Positions 53,146 to 62,980 of a stretch of 64,000 bases of DNA are shown piece after piece. Source of the stretch: Herbidospora daliensis (lineage in GTDB: Bacteria > Actinomycetota > Actinomycetes > Streptosporangiales > Streptosporangiaceae); assembly GCF_001570585.1 (NCBI RefSeq), contig NZ_BBXF01000004.1, positions 554,746-618,745 on the forward strand, written 5' to 3'. Position numbers and translations under genes: made by a program. A model generated the notes under the pieces. That model had not been told where the DNA came from, searched no databases, and worked only from the letters and a program-made list of their open reading frames with translations. Every line of letters begins with the position of its first letter. Position 1 is the stretch's first letter.

Positions 53146-54149
53146 GACGGCGTGAATACGACGAAGACGACGTCAGGGTCCGGCCGGGCAAGGGGTCCCG
53201 GCCGCGCACCCGGCTCCGGCCTGCCCACGAAGCGGCGGTGCCTGGGTTCGTCGTCGCCGTCGACCGGGGCCGCTACACGGTGCTGACCGGGCGCGGCATC
53301 CACGAGACCGGCCCGTCGACCGTGATCACCGCGATGAAGGCTCGGGAGCTCGGCCGCAAGGGCATCGTGGTCGGCGACGAGGTCGCGCTCGTCGGCGACA
53401 CCTCGGGCAAGCCCGACTCGCTGGCCCGGATCGTGCGCCGCGAGGAGCGCCGCTCGATGTTGCGGCGCAGCGCCGAAGACTACGACGAGGTCGAGCGCCC
53501 GGTCGTGGCCAACGCCGACCAGCTCGTCATCGTGACCGCGCTGGCCGACCCGCCGCCCCGCCCGCGCATGATCGACCGCCTGCTGGTGGCCGCCTTCGAC
53601 GCCGACATCGACCCGCTGCTCTGCCTGACCAAGGCCGACCTGGCCGCCCCTGACGAGCTGATCTCGCTCTACGAGCCGCTCGGCGTCGAGCACATCACGG
53701 TCCGGCGCGGCGGCGACCTGACGGAGCTGCGCGACCACCTGACCGGCCGGGTGAGCGTCCTGGTCGGCCATTCAGGCGTGGGCAAGTCGACGCTGGTCAA
53801 CGCGCTGGTGCCGACGGCGGGCCGGGCGGTGTCCCACGTCAACGCGGTCACCGGCCGGGGCCGCCACACCTCCACCTCCGCCGTCGCGCTGGAGCTGCCC
53901 GACGGCGGCTGGATCATCGACACGCCGGGCGTGCGCAGCTTCGGGCTCGGCCACGTCGAGATCGACAACGTGCTGGTCGCCTTCCCCGACTTCAACGAGG
54001 CCGCGGTCGACTGCCCGAAGGGCTGCACCCATCTGGGCGACGGCTGCGCCCTCGACCGGTTCGTGGCCGAGGGCCACGGCGACCCCGCCCGCCTGGTGTC
54101 ACTGCGCCGCCTGCTGTCGAGCCGCGACGGCGCGCCCGACGACGACTAG
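53142..54149 (+). CDS. rsgA: Ribosome small subunit-dependent GTPase RsgA
   Basis: A 335-residue circularly permuted GTPase in 30S maturation. An OB-fold domain is followed by G4 (LTKADLA), G1 (GHSGVGKST) and G3 (DTPGVRSFG), then the zinc domain [12 protein letters not shown]. The start is unusual: CTG 53142 overlaps the aroA stop, has GGGGAG 7 bases upstream and matches the N-terminus of Streptomyces RsgA. A GTG at 53112 is the alternative (345 residues), without a good ribosome-binding site. It ends in a 4-base overlap with the next gene on the other strand. Confidence 0.92.
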   Translation: MRRREYDEDDVRVRPGKGSRPRTRLRPAHEAAVPGFVVAVDRGRYTVLTGRGIHETGPSTVITAMKARELGRKGIVVGDEVALVGDTSGKPDSLARIVRREERRSMLRRSAEDYDEVERPVVANADQLVIVTALADPPPRPRMIDRLLVAAFDADIDPLLCLTKADLAAPDELISLYEPLGVEHITVRRGGDLTELRDHLTGRVSVLVGHSGVGKSTLVNALVPTAGRAVSHVNAVTGRGRHTSTSAVALELPDGGWIIDTPGVRSFGLGHVEIDNVLVAFPDFNEAAVDCPKGCTHLGDGCALDRFVAEGHGDPARLVSLRRLLSSRDGAPDDD

Positions 54150-54610
54150 CGGTTGGGCCGCAGCGTCCACTCCACGGTGACCTCGGCGACGGTCGCGCCT
54201 TCTGAATTGCGTACCGTCACCTCGACCGTGAACTCCGGCCGCCGCCCTTCCGAGAGTTCCGCGAGCACCGCGTCGCGCTCGGCCTTCACGACCGCCTCGG
54301 CGGTCAGGTCTCCAAGAGCCAGTTTCCGGTACGCCACCCGCCCCACCGTGGCCAGCGGCGTCGCCCGGTCGAGGGTGTCGCCGAACAGCGAGAGCATGGC
54401 CGCCCCGGAGGCCGACTCGGCCAGGGAGAACACCACTCCGGCATGGGGTCCGCCGACGTGGTTGTGCAGGTCGGGACGGTCTGCGAGACGAGCGACAGCC
54501 GTACCGGAGTCGACGGAGTCGAAAGACACGCCGAGGGTGCGCGCGAAGGGGACGCTCTGCAGGAACAGAGCCCCCGTGTCGAAAGTGGTCATGGACGGCA
54601 TGTTACTCAT
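54146..54610 (-). CDS. DUF4442/PaaI-like hotdog thioesterase
   Basis: A 154-residue hotdog protein. LHNHVGGPHAGVVFSLAESA is the active-site helix region of PaaI-type thioesterases. It would hydrolyse acyl-CoA; substrate unknown. Starts at 54601 or 54592 are also possible. It overlaps the end of rsgA. Confidence 0.8.
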   Translation of the reverse strand: MSNMPSMTTFDTGALFLQSVPFARTLGVSFDSVDSGTAVARLADRPDLHNHVGGPHAGVVFSLAESASGAAMLSLFGDTLDRATPLATVGRVAYRKLALGDLTAEAVVKAERDAVLAELSEGRRPEFTVEVTVRNSEGATVAEVTVEWTLRPNR

Positions 54611-54674
54611 TGGTAGGATCTGGAGCGGTCCCGGGTCTGATGGAAATGCGGGCGAAACCGCTAGCGTGTGATCC

Positions 54675-55454
54675 GTGACGGCTTACAACGATGATCTGCG
54701 ACTCGCGCACGTGATGGCCGACGCGGCCGACGACATCTCGTTGCGCCGTTTCAAGGCCGTGGACCTGAAGGTCGAGACCAAGCCCGACCTGACCCCGGTC
54801 AGCGACGCCGACCGGGCGGTGGAAGAGGCGATCAGGGGCACCCTTCGCCGGGCTCGCCCCCGCGATGCCGTCATTGGCGAGGAGTTCGGCAAAACGGGCT
54901 ACGGCATGCGTTCCTGGGTCATCGACCCCATCGACGGGACCAAGAACTTCGTGCGTGGCGTGCCCGTGTGGGCGACCCTGATCGCGCTCATGGAAGAGGG
55001 CAAGGTCGTGGTCGGATGCGTCTCCGCGCCCGCGCTCAACCGGCGCTGGTGGGCGGCCCGCGACGGCGGCGCGTTCACCGGCCGCAGCCTGACCAAGGCC
55101 ACCCGGTGCCGGGTGTCGTCGGTCGCCAAACTGGAGGACGCGTCCTTCTCCTACTCCAGCCTCGGCGGCTGGGAGAAGGAGGGCAAGCTCGACAACCTCC
55201 TCGATCTGACGCGCAGTGTGTGGCGGACGCGGGCCTACGGCGACTTCTGGTCCCACATGATGGTGGCCGAGGGTGCGGTGGACGTCTCGGCCGAACCGGA
55301 ACTGTCGCCATGGGACATGGCCGCGCTCACCGTGATCGTCGAAGAGGCCGGCGGTGCGTGTACCGGCGTGGGCGGCAACCCGCCCCTCGACAGCGGGAGC
55401 ATGGTGTGCTCGAACGGGCTCTTGCACACCGAAGTACTCAAAAAGCTCTCTTAA
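54675..55454 (+). CDS. hisN: Histidinol-phosphatase (inositol monophosphatase family)
   Basis: A 259-residue Mg-dependent phosphatase. VIGEEFG holds the first metal Glu, DPIDGTKNFVRGVPVW is the metal Asp signature, and WDMAALTVIVEEAGG is the second signature. In actinobacteria this subfamily is HisN, the histidine-biosynthesis phosphatase, though an inositol-phosphate role is possible. GTG 54675 is only 7 bases after TAGCGT, so a leaderless message is likely. Confidence 0.9.
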   Translation: MTAYNDDLRLAHVMADAADDISLRRFKAVDLKVETKPDLTPVSDADRAVEEAIRGTLRRARPRDAVIGEEFGKTGYGMRSWVIDPIDGTKNFVRGVPVWATLIALMEEGKVVVGCVSAPALNRRWWAARDGGAFTGRSLTKATRCRVSSVAKLEDASFSYSSLGGWEKEGKLDNLLDLTRSVWRTRAYGDFWSHMMVAEGAVDVSAEPELSPWDMAALTVIVEEAGGACTGVGGNPPLDSGSMVCSNGLLHTEVLKKLS

Positions 55455-55765
55455 TAGACTTTTCCGGAGAAAAGGTCAGCCCACATCTGTTCGGCGCGTG
55501 AGGACACCATGCGCTCGGTCTCCTCGGTGAGTTGCGACTGCAATGTCGTACGCCGAATGAAGTACTGACCCGCCGCGCCGACGAATTCGTAGACCACCCC
55601 GCGGCACGAGCACGAATGGGCCCTGACCCGCTCGCGGTCGGTCCACCGCGCCCCGGGACGCCAGGTCAGCCGCTTGGCGTCCGGATCGGGATGGCTCGGC
55701 ACGTGCGGGCCGTGATAGGTGGTCATGACCTTTCCACGTGAGACTGTCTTGGTGGGGGCATCCAT
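55451..55765 (-). CDS. Conserved-looking hypothetical protein
   Basis: A 104-residue protein of unknown function, Arg/His-rich at the start (TTYHGPHVPSHPDPDAKRLT) with Cys in RAHSCSCRGVVYEFVG and a helical C-terminus. No recognised domain. ATG 55765 is a guess; ATG 55726 (GTGGAAAGGTC upstream) may be the real start (91 residues). It lies tail-to-tail with hisN, overlapping by 4 bases, and starts near the divergent XRE gene. Confidence 0.6.
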   Translation of the reverse strand: MDAPTKTVSRGKVMTTYHGPHVPSHPDPDAKRLTWRPGARWTDRERVRAHSCSCRGVVYEFVGAAGQYFIRRTTLQSQLTEETERMVSSRAEQMWADLFSGKVY

Positions 55766-55880
55766 GCGGTGATACTCACGACCTGGGCCGATCCCGGGGA
55801 ATACGCCATGCGGATCAGAAATCGCGATATTCGTCCGGAGAATTCCTGCGTGACGTCGCGAATGGGCGTAACTTACCGTC

Positions 55881-57137
55881 ATGGGTCATGACGGAAACGG
55901 TCTGCCGCCGGACTTCTGGGCCCGGCCGCCGGTCGCCGGCGCGCTCGCCGAGTGCGACATGGCGACGATTCTCGATCAGGTCCGATCCGCTCGCGGATGG
56001 ACGCAGGGCCAGCTCGCCGACTTCCTCGGCTACTCCCAGAGCTGGGTGTCCAAGGTGCTCAGAGGGCGCCAGTCGCTCACCGTCGACCAGATCCGCGATC
56101 TCGCGCGGCAGGTCGGCATCCCCCAATACCTCCTGCGGATCGGCGACGTCGGGGGTGAGGACCCCACGAAACGCCGCGACTTCAGCAAGATAGCCTTCCT
56201 GGCCGCGATGCCCGTGGCGCCGACCATCTCCTACCGGTCGGCCGACGAGACGACCGCGTCGTCCCTCGCCGCGATCACCGGCGCGCAGCGCCGGCTGGAG
56301 GCCGAGACCCCCGCCCGCGAGCTCGCCCGCGGCGCCGTCGCCCACGTCGAGCTCACCAAGCGGGCCCTGGCCCGGTCGGCCGAGACGCCGTTCGCGGTGG
56401 AGGTCTGCCCGACCGTCAGCGAGGCCGCCGGGTTCGCCGCCTGGTTACACGCCGACATGCAGGACATCGGCACCGCCCGCATGTTCTACCGGTTCGCGGT
56501 CGACTCGGCCCGCCGGGCCGAACACCCGCTGCTGGAGGCCTACATGCTGGGCAGCCTGGCCGCGTTCGAGATCGACCACGACGACCCGCTGCTCGGGCTG
56601 ACGATGGTCGCGCAGGCCAGGGCGCAGATGGGCGGCAACCCGCCGGCCACCGCCAGAGCCTGGCTGGCGTGCATCGAGGCGCTCGGCCACGCGGGCAAAC
56701 GCGACGTGATGGCCGCGCTCAACTGCCTGCGCGAGGCGGAGATCGCCGTCGCCCAGAGCGAACGGGCGTCCTCTCCCCCATGGCCGTGGGTCTTCCCGTT
56801 CGACCCCGGCAAACTGGCCGGCTACCGCGCGCTGGTGATGGTCCGCCTGGGCCGCCCCCACGACGCGGTCTCGGCCTTCGCCGAATCCCTCGTCTCCGTA
56901 CGCCCCGCCGCCAAGCAGCAGGCGCTGCTCATGCTCGAGATCGCCACGGCCCGCCGGATGGCCGGGGAGGTCGACGAGGCCTTCACCCTGGCGGGTGAGG
57001 CGCTCAAGGCGGGGGTCGTCTACTCGTCCGAGAGGGTCCTCCACCGGGTGCGGCGTTTCCGCCGCGACTACGAGGGCCCGCCGTCTCTGCTGGTCCGCGA
57101 CTTCGACGACCGACTGCGTGCGACCAGCACGTTCTGA
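55881..57137 (+). CDS. XRE family helix-turn-helix regulator with TPR-like C-terminus
   Basis: A 418-residue regulator. Residues about 30-90 hold the HTH (ILDQVRSARGWTQGQLADFL, GYSQSWVSKVLRGRQ). The remaining 320 residues are helical and resemble TPR repeats, as in many actinomycete XRE regulators that respond to peptides or other small signals. ATG 55881 with TAACTT about 9 bases before it suggests a leaderless message. A terminator follows. Confidence 0.85.
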   Translation: MGHDGNGLPPDFWARPPVAGALAECDMATILDQVRSARGWTQGQLADFLGYSQSWVSKVLRGRQSLTVDQIRDLARQVGIPQYLLRIGDVGGEDPTKRRDFSKIAFLAAMPVAPTISYRSADETTASSLAAITGAQRRLEAETPARELARGAVAHVELTKRALARSAETPFAVEVCPTVSEAAGFAAWLHADMQDIGTARMFYRFAVDSARRAEHPLLEAYMLGSLAAFEIDHDDPLLGLTMVAQARAQMGGNPPATARAWLACIEALGHAGKRDVMAALNCLREAEIAVAQSERASSPPWPWVFPFDPGKLAGYRALVMVRLGRPHDAVSAFAESLVSVRPAAKQQALLMLEIATARRMAGEVDEAFTLAGEALKAGVVYSSERVLHRVRRFRRDYEGPPSLLVRDFDDRLRATSTF

Positions 57138-57149
57138 ATCGGTCCACCG

Positions 57150-57182
57150 GCCCCGCTCCGCATCAGGAGCGGGGCTTTCATT
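57150..57182 (+). terminator. Terminator after the XRE gene
   Basis: GCCCCGCTCC and GGAGCGGGGC exact arms with a 6-base loop, followed by TTTCATT. Confidence 0.88.
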
Positions 57183-57247
57183 AACGCCGCAATACGGCTG
57201 TGACCTGCCCGTTATCTGATGAGACCTACGCGAAGGGGACCAGACCC

Positions 57248-57292
57248 GTTCATTCTTCGTTCACCTTCGTCCGGCCGACAGGTCACCTTCGG
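57248..57292 (+). promoter_or_regulatory. PHO box of the pst operon
   Basis: Two adjacent 11-base repeats, GTTCATTCTTC (57248-57258) and GTTCACCTTCG (57259-57269), and a related GGTCACCTTCGG (57281-57292) match PhoP sites of Streptomyces (direct repeats of GTTCACC). They lie 47-91 bases before the pstS start, as expected for activation under phosphate starvation. Confidence 0.85.
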
Positions 57293-57338
57293 CCCCTAGC
57301 CTCCCGGTTGTTGAAGAAACAATCAGGAGGATTCAGCC

Positions 57339-58454
57339 GTGAAGTATGCAGGCCGGCTCGCCGTAGCCGCCATCGCCGGCGTGCTGTCGCTCGCCGCGTG
57401 TGGTACTGACGACAACACCACCCCTTCCACCGCCACCGACGGCGGCACCGCCGCCGCTCCCGCGGCGACCTCGGGTGACAACGCGCTCAGCGGCACCATC
57501 AACGCCGCGGGCTCCTCGGCTCAGGCCAACGCGGTCGACGAGTGGAAGAAGGCGTTCCAGAGCGCCAACCCCGGTGTGAGCATCAACTACCAGCCGAGCG
57601 GCTCGGGCGCGGGCGTCCAGGCGTTCATCGCCGGCACCGTCGCGTTCGCCGGTTCCGACTCGGCGCTGAAGGAAGACGAGCCGGCTCAGGCCGACGCCCG
57701 TTGCGCCACCGGCAAGGCCATCAACCTGCCGATGGTCGTGGGTCCGGTCGCCGTGGTCTACAACCTCCCCGGTGTCGACGGCCTCCAGCTTTCGCCGAAG
57801 ACCATCGGCGGCATCTTCAACAGCCAGATCACCAAGTGGGACGACCCCGCGATCAAGGCTGACAACCCCGACGCCACGCTGCCCTCGACCGACATCCAGG
57901 CGTTCCACCGCTCGGACGAGTCGGGCACCAGCGACAACTTCACCAAGTTCCTGGCCGCCACCGCCGAGTGGCCGTACGAGCCCGCCAAGGCGTGGCCCGC
58001 CGAGGCCAAGGGCCAGGGCGCCAAGGGCTCCGACCAGATCGCCGCGTCGGTCAAGTCGACCGAGGGCGCCATCTCCTACGTCGAGCTCTCGTACGCCGAG
58101 AACTCCGGCCTGCAGAAGTCGAAGGTCGCCAACGGCGCCGGCGAGTTCGTCGAGCTGACCCCGGAGAGCGCCGGCAAGACCGTCGAGGCCGCGACCGTCG
58201 AGGGCACCGGCAACGACCTCAAGATGAAGATCGACTACGGCACCTCGGCCGCGGGCGCCTACCCGATCGTCCTGGTGACCTACGAGATCACCTGCGAGAA
58301 GGGCCTCTCGGCCCAGGACCTGCCGCTCGTCAAGGGCTTCCTCGGCTACACCGCCTCCGACGAGGGTCAGCAGGTGCTGACCAACCTCGGCTACGCTCCG
58401 CTCCCCGCGTCGCTGCTGACCAAGGTCCGCGCCGCGGTTGAGGCCATCGCCTAG
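57339..58454 (+). CDS. pstS: Phosphate ABC transporter substrate-binding lipoprotein PstS
   Basis: A 371-residue lipoprotein. The lipobox LAAC at Cys21 anchors it outside the membrane. Phosphate site: NAAGSSAQANAVDEW, SGSGAGVQAFIAGTVAFAGS, and FHRSDESGTSDNFTKFL. GTG start with AGGAGG upstream. First gene of pstSCAB. Confidence 0.96.
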   Translation: MKYAGRLAVAAIAGVLSLAACGTDDNTTPSTATDGGTAAAPAATSGDNALSGTINAAGSSAQANAVDEWKKAFQSANPGVSINYQPSGSGAGVQAFIAGTVAFAGSDSALKEDEPAQADARCATGKAINLPMVVGPVAVVYNLPGVDGLQLSPKTIGGIFNSQITKWDDPAIKADNPDATLPSTDIQAFHRSDESGTSDNFTKFLAATAEWPYEPAKAWPAEAKGQGAKGSDQIAASVKSTEGAISYVELSYAENSGLQKSKVANGAGEFVELTPESAGKTVEAATVEGTGNDLKMKIDYGTSAAGAYPIVLVTYEITCEKGLSAQDLPLVKGFLGYTASDEGQQVLTNLGYAPLPASLLTKVRAAVEAIA

Positions 58455-58457
58455 CCA

Positions 58458-59441
58458 ATGGCGACCTCGACGCAAATGCGTGAAGGCGGGTCGGCTCCCC
58501 TGAGCCGGTCCGCCTTCCGGCGCAGCCGTGGCGACGGCCCCTTCCGTTACGCATCGACCGGTGCGGGCATCCTGCTGCTCGTGATCATGGCGGCCATCGC
58601 CGTGTTCCTGATCGCGCGAGCCATTCCCGCACTCCAGGCGAACACCGCGTCGTTCCTGACCGAACTGACGTGGAACGCCAACGCCTCAGAGCCGAAGTTC
58701 GGCATCGGCGCGCTCGCGTTCGGCACGGTCGTCAGCTCCTTCCTGGCGCTGATCATCGCCACGCCGATCGCGATCGGGGTCGCGCTCTTCATCTCCCACT
58801 ACGCCCCCCGCCGCCTGGCCTCGTTCCTGGGCTACATCATCGACCTGCTGGCGGCGGTCCCCTCGGTCGTGTACGGCCTGTGGGGCATCATCTTCCTGGT
58901 CCCGTTCATGCGCGGGCCCTCGCAGTTCCTGAACGACTACTTCGGCTGGATCCCGATCTTCGGCGGCGACCAGGTCGTCGGCAAGTCGATGCTCGTCGGC
59001 TCGCTCGTGCTGGCGATCATGATCCTGCCGATCATCGCGGCCATCTCCCGGGAGGTCTTCCTCCAGGCTCCCAAGCTCCAGGAGGAGGCGGCCCTCGCCC
59101 TCGGCGCGACCCGCTGGGAGATGATCCGGATGTCGGTGCTGCCGTTCGGCCGCCCCGGCGTGATCAGCGCCGCGATGCTCGGCCTCGGCCGCGCCATGGG
59201 CGAGACCATCGCGGTCGCCCTGATCTTCCCGGCCACGTTCACGATCAGCTTCGAAATCCTCAGCGCCAACGGCAACAGCATCGCGGCCAACATCGCCAAC
59301 GGCTTCGGCGAGGCCAACGACATCGGCCGGGGCGCGCTGATCGCGTCCGGTCTGGTGCTGTTCATCATCACCCTGCTGGTGAACATGGCCGCCCGCTGGG
59401 TCATCTCCCGCCGCAAGGAATACGCGAGGGTCGCCGCGTGA
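58458..59441 (+). CDS. pstC: Phosphate ABC transporter permease PstC
   Basis: A 327-residue permease with six or more membrane helices. The ABC-interacting EAA loop reads EEAALALGATRWEMIRMSVLP near residue 213. It starts 3 bases after pstS and overlaps pstA by 4. Confidence 0.95.
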   Translation: MATSTQMREGGSAPLSRSAFRRSRGDGPFRYASTGAGILLLVIMAAIAVFLIARAIPALQANTASFLTELTWNANASEPKFGIGALAFGTVVSSFLALIIATPIAIGVALFISHYAPRRLASFLGYIIDLLAAVPSVVYGLWGIIFLVPFMRGPSQFLNDYFGWIPIFGGDQVVGKSMLVGSLVLAIMILPIIAAISREVFLQAPKLQEEAALALGATRWEMIRMSVLPFGRPGVISAAMLGLGRAMGETIAVALIFPATFTISFEILSANGNSIAANIANGFGEANDIGRGALIASGLVLFIITLLVNMAARWVISRRKEYARVAA

Positions 59442-60325
59442 GTGCCGTCACCCCTGAAATCCAACGCATCTCCGGCATGCGCCGGTTCAAGGACAAGGGC
59501 GTACAGGCCCTTGTCTATCTGGCGTTCGCCATCGCCGTCGTCCCGCTCGTCTCGGTGTTGTGGCTGGTCATCTCCAACGGCCTGGCCCGCTTCGACATGG
59601 AGTTCCTGACCCACTCGATGCGCAACATCGGGGCCAGGGACGCCGGCGGCGGCGCGTACCACGCCATCATCGGCACCCTGGAGCAGGTCGCCCTGGCCTC
59701 GCTCATCTCGGTGCCGATCGGCCTGCTCACCGCGGTCTACCTGGTCGAGTACGGCACCAACGGCCGCCTCAAGCGCTCGATCAGCTTCTTCGTCGACATC
59801 ATGACCGGTGTCCCCTCGGTCGTCGCGGGTCTGTTCATCCTCGCCTTCTGGATCCTGATCCTGGGCATGCCGTTCTCCGGCTGGGCCGGCGCCATGGCGC
59901 TGTCGATCCTGATGTTGCCGACGGTCGTCCGGTCGGCCGAAGAGATGCTCATGCTGGTCCCCAACGACCTGCGCGAGGCCTCCTACGCCCTGGGCGTCTC
60001 CAAGTGGCGCACCATCGTCAAGGTCGTGCTGCCCACCGCCTTCACCGGCATCGTGACCGGCGTCATGCTGGCCATCGCCCGTGTCGCCGGCGAGACCGCG
60101 CCGCTGCTGCTGACGGTCTTCTTCACCGACTCCATCAACGAGGACCCGTTCAACGGTCCGCAGATGGGTCTTCCTCTGTACGTCTTCGACCAGGCCGCCC
60201 GGCCCAACGACACCGCGATCGACCGCGCCTGGGCCGGCGCGCTCACCCTGATCGTGATCATCATGCTGCTCAACCTGGCCGCGCGCCTGATCACCTACTG
60301 GCGCTCGCCCGCGAGGAAGAGGTAA
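59438..60325 (+). CDS. pstA: Phosphate ABC transporter permease PstA
   Basis: A 295-residue permease with six membrane helices. EAA loop: [21 protein letters not shown] near residue 187. GTG start in GTGA overlap with pstC. Confidence 0.95.
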   Translation: MSAVTPEIQRISGMRRFKDKGVQALVYLAFAIAVVPLVSVLWLVISNGLARFDMEFLTHSMRNIGARDAGGGAYHAIIGTLEQVALASLISVPIGLLTAVYLVEYGTNGRLKRSISFFVDIMTGVPSVVAGLFILAFWILILGMPFSGWAGAMALSILMLPTVVRSAEEMLMLVPNDLREASYALGVSKWRTIVKVVLPTAFTGIVTGVMLAIARVAGETAPLLLTVFFTDSINEDPFNGPQMGLPLYVFDQAARPNDTAIDRAWAGALTLIVIIMLLNLAARLITYWRSPARKR

Positions 60326-60330
60326 TAGCC

Positions 60331-61107
60331 ATGGCCAAACAGATCGAGGTCACCGACGTCGACGCCTACTACGGCAGCCACAAGGCCATCGAAGGCATCA
60401 ACATGACCATCGACGCCCGCGCGGTGACGGCCTTCATCGGCCCGTCCGGTTGTGGCAAGTCGACCTTCCTCCGCACCCTGAACCGCATGCACGAGGTGAT
60501 CCCCGGCGCCCGCGTCGAGGGCAAGATCCGCATGGAGGAGCAGGACCTCTACGGCTCCGACGTCGACCCCGTGTCGGTCCGCCGCACGATCGGCATGGTG
60601 TTCCAGCGCCCCAACCCGTTCCCCACGATGTCCATCTACGACAACGTGGCCGCGGGCCTGCGTCTCAACCACCGCTACTCGAAGTCGCAGCTAGACACCA
60701 TCGTCGAGGACTCCCTCAAGGGCGCCAACCTGTGGAACGAGGTCAAGGACCGGCTCAACAAGCCCGGTTCGGGCCTGTCGGGCGGACAGCAGCAGCGCCT
60801 GTGCATCGCCCGCGCCATCGCGGTCCAGCCGCAGGTCCTGCTGATGGACGAGCCCTGCTCGGCGCTCGACCCCATCTCGACGCTGGCGATCGAAGACCTG
60901 ATCTCCAAGCTCAAGCAGGAGTTCACCATCGTCATCGTCACCCACAACATGCAGCAGGCCGCTCGCGTGAGTGACAAGACGGCGTTCTTCAACCTGGCCG
61001 CCCAGGGCCAGCCGGGCAAGCTGATCGAGATGGACGAAACCACCAAGATCTTCACGAGCCCGACCCAGAAAGCGACCGAAGACTACATCACCGGGCGTTT
61101 CGGCTGA
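60331..61107 (+). CDS. pstB: Phosphate ABC transporter ATPase PstB
   Basis: A 258-residue ABC ATPase. Walker [11 protein letters not shown], signature LSGGQQQR, Walker [13 protein letters not shown], switch His in VTHNMQQA. Completes the pstSCAB transporter. GAAGAGG precedes the ATG. Confidence 0.97.
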   Translation: MAKQIEVTDVDAYYGSHKAIEGINMTIDARAVTAFIGPSGCGKSTFLRTLNRMHEVIPGARVEGKIRMEEQDLYGSDVDPVSVRRTIGMVFQRPNPFPTMSIYDNVAAGLRLNHRYSKSQLDTIVEDSLKGANLWNEVKDRLNKPGSGLSGGQQQRLCIARAIAVQPQVLLMDEPCSALDPISTLAIEDLISKLKQEFTIVIVTHNMQQAARVSDKTAFFNLAAQGQPGKLIEMDETTKIFTSPTQKATEDYITGRFG

Positions 61108-61130
61108 TCCGACACATTGGGGAGGACCGG

Positions 61131-61817
61131 GTGGACGGGGAAACTCGATCCGCGCCGACGCTGTTGGTCGCCGACCCCGACAGCGCCCTGGTCGAGAACC
61201 TGACACACGAACTCGAATCCGAGGGAATCGACGTCACCGGCGTGTTCGACGGCGCCCAGGCGCTGCTCCAGGCAGGAGCACTGCGCCCGGACGCCGTCCT
61301 CATCAGCGCGTCGTTGCCCATCATCGGACCGGTTGACTTCGTGCGGGCAGTGCGCCTGGCACGGGCCGTACCGGTCCTGCTGGGCGTCGGCGAGGGATTC
61401 GCGGAACAGGCCATGGAGGCGCTGGCGGCCGGGGCGACGGCCTGCGTAGCCCGGCCGTACCGCGTGCCCGAGCTGCTTCCGCTCGTCCACGCGGCGTTCC
61501 GCCGGCAGGGCATCCAGCGCACCGTCCTGACCATCGGCGACGTCGCCCTGGACGTCACGGCGTACCAGGTGAAGGTGGGCGGCCGCGTCGTCCACCTGCC
61601 GCTGCGCGAGTTCGAGCTGCTGCACTACCTCATGCGCAACGCCGACCGCACCGTGACCCGCGAGCAGATAATGCGGCACGTCTGGCACTCCGCGGACGCG
61701 ATGTCCACCAACACCATCGCCGTCCACGTGAAACGCCTGCGCGCAAGGCTGGGCGACGAAGACGACAAACTCATCCAGACCGTGAGGGGGGTCGGCTACC
61801 GCCTGGTCACCCCTTAG
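61131..61817 (+). CDS. OmpR-type response regulator with degenerate receiver domain
   Basis: A 228-residue regulator directly after pstB (23 bases). The receiver domain (about 1-120) lacks key residues: the phospho-acceptor Asp is Ser59 (AVLISASLP), the acidic pocket is VADPDS and the conserved Lys is Arg (VARPYR). The OmpR winged helix (about 130-225) is intact: LPLREFELLHYLMRNADRTV, TNTIAVHVKRLRARLG and VRGVGYRL. It probably acts without phosphorylation. No kinase gene is adjacent. Overlaps the next gene by 11 bases tail-to-tail. Confidence 0.9.
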   Translation: MDGETRSAPTLLVADPDSALVENLTHELESEGIDVTGVFDGAQALLQAGALRPDAVLISASLPIIGPVDFVRAVRLARAVPVLLGVGEGFAEQAMEALAAGATACVARPYRVPELLPLVHAAFRRQGIQRTVLTIGDVALDVTAYQVKVGGRVVHLPLREFELLHYLMRNADRTVTREQIMRHVWHSADAMSTNTIAVHVKRLRARLGDEDDKLIQTVRGVGYRLVTP

Positions 61818-62694
61818 GACAACCGCGAAACCCGTCGAGCACCCTCTCGACGAGCCTCTCGACCTTGGCGATCCCGGCCTCACTGGTGGCATTGTCCTCA
61901 GTGAGCACGGCCACCGCGTAACGATCGCCGATGAGCCCCATGCTCGTGATCGCCCACAGGTCGTTGGCCACATGCCTCAACCACCCGTTCTTGACCGCCA
62001 CCCGCTCCCCGGCACAAGCCCCCGCACTCACCCCCCACTTCTGGTCCTGTACGACCCCGCGCATCAGCCGCCTCACGACCTCGCCGTCCCGCAGCCTGGG
62101 CAGATACTTCAGCAACCGGACCTGATCGTCAGCGGTGGTCCGGGTGATCCCCCAGCAGTAGAGGTCGACGCACCTCCCGGGCACCGCGGTCGTGGTTTTC
62201 AACCCGAAGACCTTGTTCGCGCGGGCCAGCCCGGCTTCGCGGCCGATCCGCTCCCAGAGCCGATCGGCCGCCTTGTTGTCGGAGTACCGGATCATGATCT
62301 CGGCGTCCCTCTTGACGACCTTGGGCAGCCGATCCCAGCGCTCCTTCCGCAACAGCGCCATGAGAATGTCGACCTTCGCGACACTGGCCGTAGGAAGGAC
62401 CTCCTTGGCCCCGAACCGGAAGACCCTCCCGTCACGCAGATCCTCGACGGTGATGGAGGTCCTACCGGGCCGGCTCTTGAGCATCGCCCTGACCGCTCTG
62501 GTGAGCTTCCGCCTGTCGACGACGGGCTCTTCCTTCTCCGGCACGCCGCGAGGCTCCGCCCACACCGCCTTCACCACAACGGCTCCAACGGGAACCGGGG
62601 TCTTCTCGGGTGCACGCGGGAGGTCATGCGAGGCGGCACTGGCGGCCAGAGCCAGCGCTGCGAGGAGAGGGACAACCACACGACGGGGGGACAT
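61807..62694 (-). CDS. Secreted serine hydrolase of the class A beta-lactamase fold
   Basis: A 295-residue protein with signal peptide about 1-20. Motifs: SxxK as TASVAKVDIL, SDN as RYSDNKAADRL, and KNGW where beta-lactamases have KTG. A Cys pair (GRCVDLYCWG) is notable. Several actinomycete relatives are annotated only as serine hydrolases; beta-lactam hydrolysis is uncertain, and a cell-wall role is possible. ATG 62694 starts the signal peptide. Confidence 0.83.
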   Translation of the reverse strand: MSPRRVVVPLLAALALAASAASHDLPRAPEKTPVPVGAVVVKAVWAEPRGVPEKEEPVVDRRKLTRAVRAMLKSRPGRTSITVEDLRDGRVFRFGAKEVLPTASVAKVDILMALLRKERWDRLPKVVKRDAEIMIRYSDNKAADRLWERIGREAGLARANKVFGLKTTTAVPGRCVDLYCWGITRTTADDQVRLLKYLPRLRDGEVVRRLMRGVVQDQKWGVSAGACAGERVAVKNGWLRHVANDLWAITSMGLIGDRYAVAVLTEDNATSEAGIAKVERLVERVLDGFRGCPKG

Positions 62695-62980
62695 CGTGGC
62701 CCCAAATGTAGCTCCCCATCTCCCGAACGTGGACGTGCCTCGCCACCCAGACTTCCGCTCATAAAGCCAAAGAGAACCAGTGCCCCGGAGGCCGTCATCA
62801 CCCTCACCAATGAGAACGGCGCCTTCTTTCCAGCGGCCCACAGACGAGCCCACCGCCAACGGGATGGACTCCTACTCCCGTGACCACCCCATCCGGCTGG
62901 ATCAGCTACGGATGCCAGTGCTCAGCGGCTCCGCGAAGTCTCACCTGCATCCCTGAAAACGCCGAGCACGACACACCTCC

